From Salinicoccus sp. RF5 (GTDB lineage Bacteria > Bacillota > Bacilli > Staphylococcales > Salinicoccaceae), in NCBI RefSeq assembly GCF_020786625.1, contig NZ_JAJGRC010000001.1:682001-746000 (forward strand): a stretch of 64,000 nt of DNA, in the 5' to 3' direction. The first letter of the stretch is position 1. Each line of letters opens with the position of its first letter. The notes under the pieces are model-generated. The model was not told where the DNA came from, did not search any database, and saw only the letters and a program-made list of their open reading frames with translations. Made by a program: the position numbers and the translations under genes. Shown piece by piece: positions 19,007 through 32,202 of the stretch.

Positions 19007-21082
19007 ATGATTGATGCATATCTCGATGCAGCAGACCAGATCACGATAGTCAGAAAAGGTGAACAGGCTGCAGACGTGAATGACCTTGCCGTCATCCAGG
19101 AAGATGCTTTCATCTCCATAACCAGGACGGAAGACAGGGGCACTTATATCACAGTATGGCTCAGCCAGCCCATCAGCCTCGACCATTTTACACACATCAG
19201 ATTTGATGGCAGGCGCTTTCCGCTTCAGATGGGCAAATATATACTGTCGATAGAATTCGACCTGAAATATTCCACAGACAAACAGATGGGGGCCACCTAC
19301 TCGAAGGATCATACCATCTTCAGGGTGTTCGCCCCGACCGTCGTCCAGTGCCGGCTCATCCTCGACGGCCAGGCCTACAATATGGACAAGATCGGCGGCT
19401 ACTTCGAGAAGATCATCAAACAGGACTGTCATGGTAAGTACTACCACTATGAAGCCAGTCATAATCATGTGACGCATAATGTCATCGACCCCTATGTCAA
19501 AGCGGTATCGGCGAATGGGCAGGAGGCGATGATTGTGGACTTCGACCGCATCAATCCGGGCTTCACCGATCACGACGTGCCAGACATCCCGAATGATTCG
19601 GCAATAATATATGAAACGCACGTAAGGGACATCACCTCCCACCCCAACAGTGGGGTGAAGGAGGAATGGCGGGGCCGGTATCTCGGAATGACCGAGCCGA
19701 CGACCACCAGGCACCGCCTCTCGAGCGGCCTCGACTATCTGAAGGAAATCGGTGTGACGCACATCCAGCTGATGCCGGTGAACGACTTCATCACCGTGGA
19801 TGAACTCAACCGGGATAAAAGCTACAACTGGGGATACGACCCCCACTTCTTCATGGTCCCAGAAGGCAGCTACGCCACAGATCCGAACGACCCGGTAAAC
19901 CGCATCATCGAACTTCAGACACTCATCCGGACACTGCATGAGAACGGCATGAAGATCATACTGGACGTCGTGCTCAACCATGTCTATCAAGTGGAGGATT
20001 CGAATTTCGAAAAGCTCGTCCCCGGCTACTATTTCAGGCACAACCAGGACCTGTCCCTATCCAATGGGACGGGTGTCGGCAACGATTTCGCCTCCGAAAA
20101 GATGATGGGCAGACGCTTCATTGCCGATACCATCCATTTCTGGCTTGAACAGTACAGGATTGACGGCTACCGTTTCGACCTGATGGGGGCATTGGATATA
20201 GAAACGATGCAGGGCATCGAATCGATCGTACAGAAACAGGACCGTGAAATCTTCCTCCTCGGGGAAGGCTGGGACCTCCCGACGGCACTCGACTACAGCA
20301 AAAAGACACTGCCTGAACACAGCTGCCGTGTACCATCGGTCCATTTCTTCAATGACCATTACCGGGATTCCATCAAAGGAAGTAATTTTGAACTCAGCGA
20401 AAAAGGGTATGTAAATGGTGATGGCCGCGGAATAGACGCCATCCGGGAGCTGTTCGCCGGCTTCCATAAACCCTTCACAGCCCAGATGAGCATCAATTAT
20501 GTTGAAGTGCATGACAACCATACCCTCTATGACCGGCTGAGGTACTCCTCCGGAAAGCGGCAGTATATACTGGAGAGCCAGCACCAGATTGCGACAGCGC
20601 TGGTCCTCCTGTCCTTCGGGACCCCTTTCCTGCACGCCGGCCAGGAGTTCTTCAGGACCAAATACGGCCATGGGAACACCTACAACTTGAGTGACATGCT
20701 CAACCGCATGGACTGGAACAGGCGCGCAAAATACCAGGACAACATCGAGTTCTTCAAATCGCTGGTGCAGTTCAGGAAACGGGAGGAAGTCTTCAGGCTG
20801 AAAGATCAGGGAAGCATAGACAGCGCCCTTTCATTCATGAACTTCAGCAATCTCCCGAACGGATTCGGGGTGAAGGTCTCGTACCGGAACAGTGAATTCA
20901 TGATCGTCATCAATCCGACGGAAAAATCGATGGAACTCGGATTTGATGCGCAGGATCCCTACAAGATAGAAATTTCCAACCAGCGCCATTATGATAAGGC
21001 GGTGTATAACCGGAGCTTCTACATCAAGGGCTACGAGGTGGCGGTCCTGAGAAAAGTGACGAATATGCATCAAAACCAATAA
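19007..21082 (+). CDS. pulA: Type I pullulanase (cytoplasmic glucan debranching enzyme, AmyX/PulA-like, GH13_14)
   Basis: Hydrolyses alpha-1,6 branches of glycogen or imported maltodextrins. The 691-residue protein has N-terminal beta domains including CBM48 (about 95-190). The GH13 barrel carries the type I pullulanase signature YNWGYDP, nucleophile Asp in GYRFDLMG, catalytic Glu in LLGEGWD, and VEVHDNHTL. No signal peptide, so the enzyme is intracellular, like B. subtilis AmyX (718 residues). I chose ATG at 19007, six bases behind CGGAGG; an upstream in-frame TTG at 18935 has no ribosome-binding site. It may do the debranching for the neighbouring glycogen genes. Confidence 0.93.
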   Translation: MIDAYLDAADQITIVRKGEQAADVNDLAVIQEDAFISITRTEDRGTYITVWLSQPISLDHFTHIRFDGRRFPLQMGKYILSIEFDLKYSTDKQMGATYSKDHTIFRVFAPTVVQCRLILDGQAYNMDKIGGYFEKIIKQDCHGKYYHYEASHNHVTHNVIDPYVKAVSANGQEAMIVDFDRINPGFTDHDVPDIPNDSAIIYETHVRDITSHPNSGVKEEWRGRYLGMTEPTTTRHRLSSGLDYLKEIGVTHIQLMPVNDFITVDELNRDKSYNWGYDPHFFMVPEGSYATDPNDPVNRIIELQTLIRTLHENGMKIILDVVLNHVYQVEDSNFEKLVPGYYFRHNQDLSLSNGTGVGNDFASEKMMGRRFIADTIHFWLEQYRIDGYRFDLMGALDIETMQGIESIVQKQDREIFLLGEGWDLPTALDYSKKTLPEHSCRVPSVHFFNDHYRDSIKGSNFELSEKGYVNGDGRGIDAIRELFAGFHKPFTAQMSINYVEVHDNHTLYDRLRYSSGKRQYILESQHQIATALVLLSFGTPFLHAGQEFFRTKYGHGNTYNLSDMLNRMDWNRRAKYQDNIEFFKSLVQFRKREEVFRLKDQGSIDSALSFMNFSNLPNGFGVKVSYRNSEFMIVINPTEKSMELGFDAQDPYKIEISNQRHYDKAVYNRSFYIKGYEVAVLRKVTNMHQNQ

Positions 21083-21097
21083 CAGAGGAATAGGAGT

Positions 21098-22750
21098 GTG
21101 ATCTTTGTGGACAGAGCACAATGGGAAGAACATATCGGCAACAGCTTCATTACAGAGGCATCGTATGAGGCACTTACGGAAGAGGAGAAGGCGGATGCCT
21201 TTTCCGATACACTTTCATTCGGAACTGCAGGCATCAGGGGCAAGATCGGTCTCGGACCCAACCGCCTGAACCGCTATACGGTTGAAAAGGTTGCTCTCGG
21301 CATCGCACACAATCTGGAAGGTGTGGAGGACCCGCTCGTCGTCATCGGCTACGACACAAGGCATTTCTCTACTGAATTTGCGGAGACGATGACAGGTGTC
21401 CTCGTACAGAATGATATATCCGTCCGCCTTTCGGAGAAATACATCTCGACTCCCGAACTCTCCTTCCATGTCAGGGAGCACGGGGCGGACCTCGGCATCA
21501 TGATTACTGCAAGCCATAATCCACCGGAATACAACGGCATCAAGGTCTATGGTCCCGACGGTGCCCAGCTGATTGATGCGCCTGCCGCAGAACTGAGTGA
21601 AAAGATCAATGCGATAGAGGATATCTTCAATATCGGCACCGTGTCCTTTGAGGAGACGCTCGAATCCGGAAAGGCACAATATATCACCGAGGAGATGGAG
21701 GACCAGTACAGGGCAAGGATCACTTCATTTATCCCGGAAATTCCATCCTCCGACCTGAAGGTCATGTTCTCGAGTCTCCACGGCACTAGCGTGCCGATTG
21801 TCCCCGACATCCTCGACTCACTGGATTTTGAGAACTATCATCTCGTCAAGGACCAGTGCCGCCCTGACGGTGACTTCCCTACGGTCAAATCGCCGAACCC
21901 GGAGAGTGAGGAAGCATTCGAAGCGGCCCGCAAGCTCGGCGCCGATAAAGGGGCGGACCTGCTGATCGCTACAGACCCGGATGCGGACAGGATCGGTGTT
22001 GAAGTCCTTCATGATGGACGCTATGTACATCTGAACGGAAACCAGCTCGGCATCCTCCTCCTGAAGCATCGCCTGGAGCACCATGAGGGGTCCGTGCCTG
22101 TCATCATCAAGTCGATCGTGACAAGCGACCTTGGCCGCAAGATCGTGGAAGCCAACGGCGGAGAGATGATCGAGGTCCTGACAGGCTTCAAATATATCGG
22201 TGAACAGATTAAGGCAATGGAAGGTAATACGGACAGGACGTTCGTCCTCGGTTATGAGGAAAGCTACGGCTACCTCCTCGAACCCTTCGTCAGGGACAAG
22301 GATGCCATACAGATCGTCCCTTACATCATCGGGATGGCCAGCGCCCTGAGAAACAGCGGGCGCACACTCGTCGATGAACTCGAAGCCATCTATGAGGAAT
22401 ACGGCCGCCGGATGGAAGTCCTTTTCAGCCATACGTTCGAAGGAACGAGCGGCAAGGAGAAGATCAATGAGATCATGAGGCAGTTCCGCACCAACACTCC
22501 AACTGAACTCGACAGGCGGGAAGTCATTGTGACCGAAGATTTCAAGACGCAGAAGCGGACATACCGCAACGGCACTACAGAAGACATCGAATTGCCGGAG
22601 GCGGATGTCATCAAGATCCATTTCGACGATGGATGGATCGCCCTCAGGCCTTCCGGTACGGAACCGAAGATCAAGCTTTATGTTTCACTCGACAGCGATC
22701 ATATCGAGCAGGAAGCCAAAATCATCAATGACATGATATTCGGTGTATAG
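21098..22750 (+). CDS. pgcA: Alpha-phosphoglucomutase (PgcA-type phosphohexomutase)
   Basis: Interconverts glucose-6-phosphate and glucose-1-phosphate, the substrate of GlgC, and also feeds UDP-glucose synthesis. Present are FGTAGIRGKIG near the N terminus, the phosphoserine loop TASHNPPEYNG, the Mg-binding TDPDADRIG and the C-terminal phosphate-binding RPSGTEPK. Length 550 (S. aureus PgcA about 552). Start is a GTG: 21098 (eight bases behind AGAGGA) or 21107 (ten bases behind GGAG); I cannot decide. It lies 15 bases after pulA on the same strand, so the two are probably cotranscribed. Confidence 0.95.
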   Translation: MIFVDRAQWEEHIGNSFITEASYEALTEEEKADAFSDTLSFGTAGIRGKIGLGPNRLNRYTVEKVALGIAHNLEGVEDPLVVIGYDTRHFSTEFAETMTGVLVQNDISVRLSEKYISTPELSFHVREHGADLGIMITASHNPPEYNGIKVYGPDGAQLIDAPAAELSEKINAIEDIFNIGTVSFEETLESGKAQYITEEMEDQYRARITSFIPEIPSSDLKVMFSSLHGTSVPIVPDILDSLDFENYHLVKDQCRPDGDFPTVKSPNPESEEAFEAARKLGADKGADLLIATDPDADRIGVEVLHDGRYVHLNGNQLGILLLKHRLEHHEGSVPVIIKSIVTSDLGRKIVEANGGEMIEVLTGFKYIGEQIKAMEGNTDRTFVLGYEESYGYLLEPFVRDKDAIQIVPYIIGMASALRNSGRTLVDELEAIYEEYGRRMEVLFSHTFEGTSGKEKINEIMRQFRTNTPTELDRREVIVTEDFKTQKRTYRNGTTEDIELPEADVIKIHFDDGWIALRPSGTEPKIKLYVSLDSDHIEQEAKIINDMIFGV

Positions 22751-22757
22751 ACAGAAA

Positions 22758-22790
22758 AAAGATCAGGATGGGAGTTTCCCATCCTGATCT
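22758..22790. terminator. Bidirectional terminator between pgcA and pyrE
   Basis: Perfect stem GATCAGGATGGGA/TCCCATCCTGATC with flanking A-run on one side and T-rich sequence on the other. It lies between convergent genes and touches the pyrE stop codon. Confidence 0.9.
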
Positions 22791-23408
22791 TTATTTTTCT
22801 GAAAGCGCCTGGCGGAACTGGAGGATCGTCTCCTTCTGCGCTTCATCGATTGCCCCGCGGTCCATGCTGACATCGATCAGGACATCGAGGGTGCTCAATG
22901 TATGATACGTAAGCCCCGCTTCCTTGAAGGCTTCATCGGCGCGGGGGATGCCGTATGTGAATATGGCAACCACAGCAAGCACTTCCGCTCCGTTTTCCTT
23001 CAGTGCTTCAGCAGCTTCAAGGCTCGATCCGCCGGTGGAGATGAGGTCCTCGATGAGGACGACCTTCTTCCCTTCCACTTCGGCACCTTCGATCTGATTG
23101 CCTTTGCCATGCTTCTTTTTGCTTCCCCGTACATAACACATGGGCAGCCCGAGCCGCTCGCTGATGAAGGCTGCATGTGGGATGCCTGCCGTCGAAGTCC
23201 CTGCGATCACTTCTGCATCAGGCGCTTCTGCCTTCACCACATCGACGAAAGCCTCCGCGATTTCCTGCCGTGCCGGCACATCGCCGATGATCTTCCTGTT
23301 GTCGCAGTATATCGGGGAGATGATGCCGCTCGACCAGGTGAAGGGCGCCTCCGGACTGAGTGCCACTGCGTTGATGTCCAATAGGATTTCTGCTGTTCGT
23401 GTTTCCAA
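22791..23408 (-). CDS. pyrE: Orotate phosphoribosyltransferase
   Basis: Couples orotate to PRPP, forming OMP. The PRPP-binding motif VVLIEDLISTGGSS is at about residues 118-131. Length 205 is normal (S. aureus 203). The start is TTG at 23408, immediately following the pyrF stop (TAGTTG), with GGGGAAGAG upstream; no in-frame ATG is near. Last gene of the pyr operon, as in B. subtilis and S. aureus. Confidence 0.95.
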   Translation of the reverse strand: METRTAEILLDINAVALSPEAPFTWSSGIISPIYCDNRKIIGDVPARQEIAEAFVDVVKAEAPDAEVIAGTSTAGIPHAAFISERLGLPMCYVRGSKKKHGKGNQIEGAEVEGKKVVLIEDLISTGGSSLEAAEALKENGAEVLAVVAIFTYGIPRADEAFKEAGLTYHTLSTLDVLIDVSMDRGAIDEAQKETILQFRQALSEK

Positions 23409-24107
23409 CTACTCTTCCCCACTTTCCCATTGTTCTTTTATTTGTGCATATCGGGCCACCGGGTCGGCCGCCTGTGTGACCGGCCGGCCCACGACGATGT
23501 AGTCGCTGCCGAGGTGATGGGCCTTCGACGGTGTGACGACGCGCGACTGGTCATCTGTAGAGTCCTCTGTGAGCCGGATGCCGGGTGTCACTGTGAGGAA
23601 GCCGGTGCCGCACGCTTCATGGATCAGTGCCGACTCGAGCGGAGAGGACACCACACCGTCAAGTCCGGCGTCTTTGGCCAGCTGTGCATAGTGGATGACG
23701 CTCTCATCCAAGGTCAGCGATGACTTCTGTTCGGACTGCATCATTTCCTCGCTGGTAGAGGTCAGCTGCGTCACCGCAATCAGTGTGCCATCCGGGTTAT
23801 GGTCCTTGAACGATTCAGCCGCACGCTTCATCATGGGCGTGCCGCCCTGGGCATGGACATTGGTCATCTGCACATCAAGGCGCCCGAGCCCCTCCATCGC
23901 CCTGCCTACCGTATTCGGTATATCATGCAGCTTCAGGTCGAGGAATATGTCGTGTCCCATGGCACGGATTTCCCTGATGACATCAGGACCGTTCTGCAGG
24001 TAGAGCTCCATTCCAACCTTCACGAAAAGCGGCTCTTCAAATTTATCGAGAAACTGTTGTACTTCTGCCATCGTACCGAAGTCGAGGGCAATGATCGGTC
24101 TGTTCAT
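23409..24107 (-). CDS. pyrF: Orotidine 5'-phosphate decarboxylase
   Basis: Decarboxylates OMP to UMP. The product starts MNRPIIALDF and has the catalytic DLKLHDIPNT motif near residue 60, plus the C-terminal phosphate-binding VVGRPVTQA. ATG at 24107 sits behind GAGGAGG; the frame is open to 24137 but unsupported. Length 232 (S. aureus 230). Positioned 16 bases after pyrD and abutting pyrE. Confidence 0.97.
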   Translation of the reverse strand: MNRPIIALDFGTMAEVQQFLDKFEEPLFVKVGMELYLQNGPDVIREIRAMGHDIFLDLKLHDIPNTVGRAMEGLGRLDVQMTNVHAQGGTPMMKRAAESFKDHNPDGTLIAVTQLTSTSEEMMQSEQKSSLTLDESVIHYAQLAKDAGLDGVVSSPLESALIHEACGTGFLTVTPGIRLTEDSTDDQSRVVTPSKAHHLGSDYIVVGRPVTQAADPVARYAQIKEQWESGEE

Positions 24108-24123
24108 AAGTTTCCTCCTCAGC

Positions 24124-25784
<1,661 letters not shown>

Positions 25785-25792
25785 ATTCTCAC

Positions 25793-28700
25793 CTACATCT
25801 TTTCCATATTGAACGTCATGCTTTCTATCACTTCGACAAGCGTGCGTGCAGTGTCGAGCGAAGTCAGGCACGGGATGCCGTTCTCGACCGATTCCCTTCT
25901 GATCCTGAATCCGTCCCTTTCAACCTGCTTTCCTTTCGTCATCGTGTTGATCACAATCTGCACGCTGCCGTTCTGAATCCATTTGAGGAGGCTTTCCTGC
26001 CCTTCTCTGACCTTGTTTACGGTGATATAGGGAATCTGGCGTTCTTCCAGCACTTTCCCCGTACCTTCCGTCGCCATGATGCGGTAGCCGCACTGGGACA
26101 GGCGATTGGCAAGCTCGACCGCTTCCTCCTTATCCTTGTCCGCAACGGTCATGAGCACCGTTCCATGGTCCTTGACTTCGAGGCCGCTGGCCACAAGCCC
26201 CTTATAGAGAGCCTTGTTGAGGCTCAGGTCCTTGCCCATGACCTCACCTGTGGATTTCATTTCAGGTCCGAGCGTGATGTCCACGTTCTTGAGCTTGCTG
26301 AAGCTGAATACCGGCGCCTTCACATGATAGCCCTGCTTGAATGGGGCAAGACCGAGCGGATAACCGGTCTCTTTGAGGTCTGTACCGAGGATCGCCTTCA
26401 TCGCTAGGTTCGCCATCGGGATTTCAGTGATCTTGCTCATGAACGGCACGGTGCGGCTCGCACGCGGATTCACTTCGAGGACATATACCTCCCCATCCGA
26501 CAGTACGAACTGGATGTTGATCAGACCCACCGTCTTCAGACCAAGCGCAAGTTTCTCTGTGTATTCCTTGAGCGTGTTGATTTCATTGTTGGTCAATGTC
26601 ACCGGCGGGTACACGGCGATGGAGTCGCCGGAGTGCACGCCCGCACGTTCGATATGCTCCATGATGCCCGGGATGATGACATTTTCCCCGTCGCTGATGG
26701 CGTCGACCTCTATCTCTTTACCGGTCAGATAGCGGTCGATCAGCACCGGATGTTCCGGTGATGCCTTGACCGCATCCCTCATGTAGTTCTTGAGTTCGTC
26801 TTCGTTGTAGACGATTTCCATCGCACGGCCGCCGAGCACGTAGCTTGGACGGACGAGGACCGGATAGCCGATATGCTGGGCATTGTCCAGCGCCTCCTGT
26901 TCATTCGTCGCCGTCTTACCGAGCGGTTGTGGGACATCGATTTTGCGCAGCAGCGCTTCAAAGCGCTTCCTGTCCTCTGCACGGTCCAGGTCATCAAGCG
27001 ATGTACCGAGTATCTTCACACCGTCACGCTCCAGCCTATCCGCCAGGTTGATTGCCGTCTGTCCGCCGAACTGGACGACGACGCCTTTCGGCTGCTCCAG
27101 GTCGATGATGTTCATGACATCTTCATGCGTCAGCGGTTCAAAATAGAGCTTGTCGGAAATCGAGAAGTCGGTGGAGACGGTTTCCGGATTGTTGTTGATG
27201 ATGATCGCTTCATATCCGGCTTCCTGTATGGCCCATACGGCATGGACGGTGGCATAGTCGAACTCGACGCCCTGGCCGATACGGATCGGGCCGCTGCCGA
27301 GGACGATGATCTTCTCCCTGTCGCTGACGATCGATTCATTCTCCAATTCGTACGTCCCATAGAAGTATGGGGTCTCAGATTCGAATTCCGCCGCGCACGT
27401 GTCCACCATCTTATACACCGGCATGAGGCCGTTGGATTTACGGAGCTGGAACACTTCCTCCTCCTCCATGCCCCAGCGGTGGCCGATGACCCTGTCGCTG
27501 AAGCCGTAGGTCTTCGCCCACTTCAGGTGGTCCATGGAGCCCTGGTTCTCCTTCAGTTCATGTTCGATTTCGATGATATGCTCGAACTTCCTCAGGAAGA
27601 ACATGTCGATCTTCGTCCATTCATGGATGGTCTCCTTGGAGACGCCGCGCCTCAGCGCCTCACCGATGTAGAAGAGCCTTTCATCACTCTGCTTCTGGAT
27701 CATCTCATTGATGTAGTCGAGCTCGAAGTCGTCCCCGTTCGGCAAACCGAGGTGATGGACGCCGTACTCGAGCGAACGGATCGCCTTCAGAAGGGACTCT
27801 TCATACGTACGGCCGATCGCCATGACTTCGCCTGTAGCCTTCATCTGTGTCCCGAGCTTGCGTTCCCCCTTTTCGAACTTGTCGAATGGGAAGCGTGGAA
27901 TCTTGGAGACGACATAGTCGAGCGCCGGTTCGAATGCCGCATAGCTCGTGCCGGTGATCGGATTGATCATTTCATCGAGCGTCATGCCGATGGCGATTTT
28001 GGCTGCAAGCTTTGCGATCGGATAGCCCGTCGCCTTCGAAGCGAGCGCTGAAGAGCGGGAGACCCTTGGATTGACTTCGATGATGTAGTAGTCGAAGGAA
28101 TCCGGGTCGAGCGCAAGCTGTACGTTGCATCCGCCTTCGATGCCGAGCTCGCGGATGACGCCGAGGGAAACATCACGGAGCATCTGGTGTTCCTTGTCGG
28201 CCAGCGTCTGTGTCGGCGCGACGACGATGGAGTCCCCTGTATGGATGCCTACGGGATCGATGTTCTCCATGTTGCAGACGACGATCGCATTGTCGTTGGA
28301 ATCGCGCATCACTTCGTATTCGATCTCCTTGAATCCGGCGATCGACTTTTCGACGAGGCACTGGCTTACAGGAGAATATTTGAGGCCATTCGCCACGATT
28401 TCCGCGAGATCCGCGTCATTGTAGCAGATGCCCCCGCCTGTACCGCCCATAGTGAAGGCGGGTCGCACGATGAATGGGTAGCCGACACGGTCCTTGAATG
28501 TCTGTGCCTCCTCCATCGTCGTGATGATGTCGGAGTCCGGGACCGGCACATCCATCTGGTTCATCAGCTGCCTGAAGAGGTCGCGGTCTTCAGCCTGCTT
28601 GATGGAGTCGAGCTTCGTACCGAGCAGTTCCACACCGTTCTCTTCCAGGATGCCGAGACGGTCGAGCTCCACTGCCATGTTGAGGCCGACCTGGCCGCCG

Positions 28701-28969
28701 AGTGTCGGCAGCAGTGCATCCGGATGTTCCTTGCGGATGATCCTTGCGATGAAGTCCGGCGTCAATGGTTCGATGTAGACGACATCCGCAATCTCCTTAT
28801 CCGTCATGATCGTCGCCGGGTTTGAGTTTACAAGGATGACGCGGTAGCCTTCCTCCTTCAATGCAAGGCAGGCCTGCGTGCCTGCATAGTCGAATTCTGC
28901 CGCCTGTCCGATGATGATCGGTCCGCTTCCTATGACCAGTATGGTTTTGATGTCTTCACGTTTAGGCAT
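25793..28969 (-). CDS. carB: Carbamoyl-phosphate synthase large subunit
   Basis: Makes carbamoyl phosphate from bicarbonate, ammonia and two ATP. The 1058-residue protein shows the internal duplication of the family: two ATP-grasp halves, each starting with an LGSGPIxIGQ motif (about residues 12 and 560), and a C-terminal MGS-like allosteric domain (about 930-1058). Full length, with no interruption. ATG behind AAGGAGG; the start overlaps carA by eight bases. Confidence 0.98.
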   Translation of the reverse strand: MPKREDIKTILVIGSGPIIIGQAAEFDYAGTQACLALKEEGYRVILVNSNPATIMTDKEIADVVYIEPLTPDFIARIIRKEHPDALLPTLGGQVGLNMAVELDRLGILEENGVELLGTKLDSIKQAEDRDLFRQLMNQMDVPVPDSDIITTMEEAQTFKDRVGYPFIVRPAFTMGGTGGGICYNDADLAEIVANGLKYSPVSQCLVEKSIAGFKEIEYEVMRDSNDNAIVVCNMENIDPVGIHTGDSIVVAPTQTLADKEHQMLRDVSLGVIRELGIEGGCNVQLALDPDSFDYYIIEVNPRVSRSSALASKATGYPIAKLAAKIAIGMTLDEMINPITGTSYAAFEPALDYVVSKIPRFPFDKFEKGERKLGTQMKATGEVMAIGRTYEESLLKAIRSLEYGVHHLGLPNGDDFELDYINEMIQKQSDERLFYIGEALRRGVSKETIHEWTKIDMFFLRKFEHIIEIEHELKENQGSMDHLKWAKTYGFSDRVIGHRWGMEEEEVFQLRKSNGLMPVYKMVDTCAAEFESETPYFYGTYELENESIVSDREKIIVLGSGPIRIGQGVEFDYATVHAVWAIQEAGYEAIIINNNPETVSTDFSISDKLYFEPLTHEDVMNIIDLEQPKGVVVQFGGQTAINLADRLERDGVKILGTSLDDLDRAEDRKRFEALLRKIDVPQPLGKTATNEQEALDNAQHIGYPVLVRPSYVLGGRAMEIVYNEDELKNYMRDAVKASPEHPVLIDRYLTGKEIEVDAISDGENVIIPGIMEHIERAGVHSGDSIAVYPPVTLTNNEINTLKEYTEKLALGLKTVGLINIQFVLSDGEVYVLEVNPRASRTVPFMSKITEIPMANLAMKAILGTDLKETGYPLGLAPFKQGYHVKAPVFSFSKLKNVDITLGPEMKSTGEVMGKDLSLNKALYKGLVASGLEVKDHGTVLMTVADKDKEEAVELANRLSQCGYRIMATEGTGKVLEERQIPYITVNKVREGQESLLKWIQNGSVQIVINTMTKGKQVERDGFRIRRESVENGIPCLTSLDTARTLVEVIESMTFNMEKM

Positions 28970-30047
28970 GGTTGGCCTCCTTTATGTTCATCAGTTCTAT
29001 GAATTCATTGAAAAGGTATCCGGGATCGTGGGGGCCTGCCCCCGCTTCCGGGTGGTACTGCACTGAAAATGCCGGATATTCTGTATGGCGCATCCCTTCC
29101 ACAGTATCATCGTTCAACGCGCGGTGTGTGACTTCAAGGCCGGTGCCCAAAAGCGTATCCGGGTCGATCGAGAAACCGTGGTTCTGTGAGGTGATCTCTA
29201 TCTTTCCAGTAGAAAGGTTCTTTACGGGATGGTTGCTGCCGCGGTGGCCGAATTTCATCTTGTATGTCTTTGCACCGCATGCGAGGCCAAGCAGCTGATG
29301 GCCCATGCAGATGCCGAACAATGGGATGCCGAGCAGCGCCTTCACCGTTTTGATCTGGTCTGGGATGTTCGCCGGGTCTCCCGGGCCGTTCGACAGCATC
29401 ACACCATCCGGGCGCATCTGTCTGATTTCGTCTGCCGTCGTATCATGGGGCACCACCGTCACATCACATCCGTATGAATTCAGCTGGCGGACGATGTTCT
29501 CCTTCTTGCCGTAGTCGATCAGGACGACACGTGGTCCCGGACCGGTTGAAATGTATGGTGTCTTCGTGGAGGCACGCTTTACCTGATCCGTGCGGAACGT
29601 CGAGTTCTGCAGCAGTTCGATGAGGTCCTCGTGGTATGTTTCATCGGTGATCACCGCCTTCATCACCCCGCCGCTCCTCAGCTTTCTCGTGATGCTGCGG
29701 GTATCGATGCCGCTGATTCCCGGTATGTCATGGCGTTTCAGGAATGCATCAAGCGTTTCCGTCGTACGGAAGTTCGAAGGATCTGTACATGCTTCCCTGA
29801 CGACGACCCCGCGGGCCTGTGGATTGAATGATTCGCTGTCCTCTATGTTCATGCCCGTATTACCTGTAAGCGGATAGGTGAACGTGATGATCTGATCCGT
29901 ATAGGACAGGTCTGTGATGACTTCCTGGACCCCCGTCATCGAAGTGTTGAAGACGAGTTCCCCTTCCGATGCCCTGTTCGCTCCAAATGGATAGCCCTCA
30001 TACACGGTGCCATCCTCCAGTACCAGATACCTTTTTTCCTTCAGCAT
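28962..30047 (-). CDS. carA: Carbamoyl-phosphate synthase small (glutaminase) subunit
   Basis: Class I glutamine amidotransferase that supplies ammonia to CarB. The nucleophile Cys lies in [14 protein letters not shown], and the partner His in [11 protein letters not shown] near the C terminus. The N-terminal domain begins [14 protein letters not shown]. Length 361 (S. aureus 366). The ATG overlaps the pyrC stop (TAATG). Confidence 0.98.
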   Translation of the reverse strand: MLKEKRYLVLEDGTVYEGYPFGANRASEGELVFNTSMTGVQEVITDLSYTDQIITFTYPLTGNTGMNIEDSESFNPQARGVVVREACTDPSNFRTTETLDAFLKRHDIPGISGIDTRSITRKLRSGGVMKAVITDETYHEDLIELLQNSTFRTDQVKRASTKTPYISTGPGPRVVLIDYGKKENIVRQLNSYGCDVTVVPHDTTADEIRQMRPDGVMLSNGPGDPANIPDQIKTVKALLGIPLFGICMGHQLLGLACGAKTYKMKFGHRGSNHPVKNLSTGKIEITSQNHGFSIDPDTLLGTGLEVTHRALNDDTVEGMRHTEYPAFSVQYHPEAGAGPHDPGYLFNEFIELMNIKEANHA

Positions 30048-31321
30048 TATGCTTCCTCCTTATAGGCGATTTTCCCGTCCACGATCGTCATGTGGATATC
30101 GGATTCCAGTGCGGTTCCATGGAATGGCGTATTGCGCGCCTTCGAATGGAACTTTTCCTTGTCGAGTACATAATTCCTGTCCAGATTGATGATGGTGATG
30201 TCAGCCGGCCGGCCTTCGGCCAGCACACCCATGTCCAGACCAAATGTTTCGGACGGTCTGACGGTCAGCCAGTCGACGAGCTGCTGCAGTGTGAATGTGC
30301 CTGTTCTGACGAGTTTCGTGTAAAGCAGCTGGAAGGCATTTTCGCTGCCGGTGATGCCGAATGGTGCCGTCTCGATGCCGACCGCCTTATCCGCTTCTGC
30401 GTGCGGGGCGTGGTCCGTCGCAATCATGTCAATCGTCCCGTCAAGCAGCCCCTCGATCAGTGCTTCGCGGTCCTCCGTGCTCCTGAGCGGCGGATTCATC
30501 TTGAAATTCGGGTCCTTCTCCACGATATCATTTTCATCCAGTACAAGGTGGTGCGGCGTCACTTCCGCAGTGACCCGGATGCCTGCACGCTTTGCATCCC
30601 GGATGACCCGGACGCTCTCTTTTGTACTTACATGGCACACATGATAGTGGCAGCCTGCCGCTTCCGCGAGCAGCACATCCCGTGCGATATGTACCGATTC
30701 CGTCACCGAAGGGATGCCCGGGATGCCGAGCTTTTCACTCGTCTTCCCTTCGTGGATCGCACCCCCGTGGATAAGCGTGTTCTCCTCGGTGTGGGCGACG
30801 ATCGGCATGCCCACTCGGGCACCTTCCTTCATCGCCTGGAGCATCATGTCGGCACTCTGTACCCCGACGCCGTCATCGGTGAATGCGAATGCACCAGCTG
30901 ACTTGAGTGCTTCGAAATCGACCAGTTCACGCCCCAGCTGGCGCGTAGTGATGGCCGCATATGGAATCACTTTGACATGGGCCGTCTCCCGGATCCTTCT
31001 TTGGATATCCGCCATCGTTTCAGCATCATCCGGCACCGGCCGTGTGTTCGGCATCGGGCAGATGGCCGTGAAGCCGCCGCGTGCTGCTGCGCGCGTGCCC
31101 GTTTCGATCGTCTCCTTGTGCTCGCCCCCCGGCTCCCTCAGGTGGACATGCACGTCCACAAATCCCGGAGTGATGAGCATGCCGGTACAGTCCACCGTTT
31201 CATCGGCTTCCGTGGTAATGTTGTCTGCCATCTCTTCAATCCTGCCGCCATCGACAAGGATGTCCTTCCTGACCTGCCTGTTGTCTTCAAGTACCGTTCC
31301 ATTTTTCAAAAGCATCTTCAT
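30047..31321 (-). CDS. pyrC: Dihydroorotase (class I)
   Basis: Zinc amidohydrolase that cyclises carbamoyl-aspartate to dihydroorotate. The metal-binding [10 protein letters not shown] is at about residues 57-66, and the later TDHAPH motif is present. Length 424 matches S. aureus and Bacillus class I enzymes. ATG overlaps the pyrB stop (TAATG). Probably works in sequence with PyrB upstream and CarAB downstream. Confidence 0.98.
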   Translation of the reverse strand: MKMLLKNGTVLEDNRQVRKDILVDGGRIEEMADNITTEADETVDCTGMLITPGFVDVHVHLREPGGEHKETIETGTRAAARGGFTAICPMPNTRPVPDDAETMADIQRRIRETAHVKVIPYAAITTRQLGRELVDFEALKSAGAFAFTDDGVGVQSADMMLQAMKEGARVGMPIVAHTEENTLIHGGAIHEGKTSEKLGIPGIPSVTESVHIARDVLLAEAAGCHYHVCHVSTKESVRVIRDAKRAGIRVTAEVTPHHLVLDENDIVEKDPNFKMNPPLRSTEDREALIEGLLDGTIDMIATDHAPHAEADKAVGIETAPFGITGSENAFQLLYTKLVRTGTFTLQQLVDWLTVRPSETFGLDMGVLAEGRPADITIINLDRNYVLDKEKFHSKARNTPFHGTALESDIHMTIVDGKIAYKEEA

Positions 31322-32202
31322 TATTGTTCACTCCCAAGGATTTCTTGTAGTACACTCATGCGCATGAATACGCCGTTGTTCATCTGTTCGAAGATGACCG
31401 AGCGCGGTGCTTCGATCAACCGGCCGTCTATCTCGACATCACGGTTGACCGGGGCCGGGTGCATGATGATGGCTGTGTCCTTCATGCGCTGATACCGTTT
31501 CAATGTCATGCCGTATCCGTTGTGGTACGCCGTCTTCGTAAAGTCCTTCTCGTCCCCATGCCGTTCGTGCTGCACCCGGAGGAGCATGATGACGTCGGCA
31601 TCGCCGACTACATCGTCAAGAGCGACGTATGGGACTTCGATGCTCTCATCCTGCCAGGCCTCCGGTGCACTGAACCGGACTTCGGCACCAAGCTTCGCCA
31701 GTGCCTGCTGGTTGCTCCTCGCCACCCGGCTATGGGAGATGTCCCCGGCGATTACCACCTTCAGTCCTTCGAACCGGCCGAAGCGGTCATAGATGGTCAT
31801 CAGGTCGAGCAGGGACTGCGTAGGATGCGAACCGCTCCCGTCGCCGCCGTTGATGATCGGGATGCCGAGCCCCTCCATCTCATCATAGTAGGCGGTTACG
31901 CCATGGCGGATGATGAGTGCATCGCAGCCGATGGCCTCCATGGTGCGGCACGTATCATAGAGCGACTCGCCCTTTGTCACGGAACTGTGGTCGACATCGA
32001 ACGGCAGCGAGGTGATGCCGAGGTGCTTCTCGGCCATTTCGAAGCTCGCCTTCGTCCGTGTCGATGGTTCAAAGAAGAGGTTGGCCACATACTTCCTTTC
32101 GGGAAGCGGTCCGTAGTTTCCCGCCTTCATCTCGAGTGCACGGCGTATGAGCCGCATGATATCGTCCTTGGACAGGTCATTCATTGACAGCAGACTATTC
32201 AT
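31321..32202 (-). CDS. pyrB: Aspartate carbamoyltransferase catalytic subunit
   Basis: Condenses carbamoyl phosphate and aspartate, the first committed step of the pathway. The carbamoyl-phosphate loop [13 protein letters not shown] is at about residues 41-53, and HPTQSLLDL lies further on. No pyrI regulatory gene is present, as usual in Firmicutes. I chose ATG at 32202 (MNSLLSMND, resembling the staphylococcal start), 12 bases behind AAGGAGG; GTG at 32205 is an alternative. Length 293. Overlaps pyrP by eight bases. Confidence 0.96.
   Translation of the reverse strand: MNSLLSMNDLSKDDIMRLIRRALEMKAGNYGPLPERKYVANLFFEPSTRTKASFEMAEKHLGITSLPFDVDHSSVTKGESLYDTCRTMEAIGCDALIIRHGVTAYYDEMEGLGIPIINGGDGSGSHPTQSLLDLMTIYDRFGRFEGLKVVIAGDISHSRVARSNQQALAKLGAEVRFSAPEAWQDESIEVPYVALDDVVGDADVIMLLRVQHERHGDEKDFTKTAYHNGYGMTLKRYQRMKDTAIIMHPAPVNRDVEIDGRLIEAPRSVIFEQMNNGVFMRMSVLQEILGSEQ

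Noticed and set aside
26873-28051. 392-codon open frame on the plus strand
   Set aside because: Antisense shadow of carB; no protein family features.
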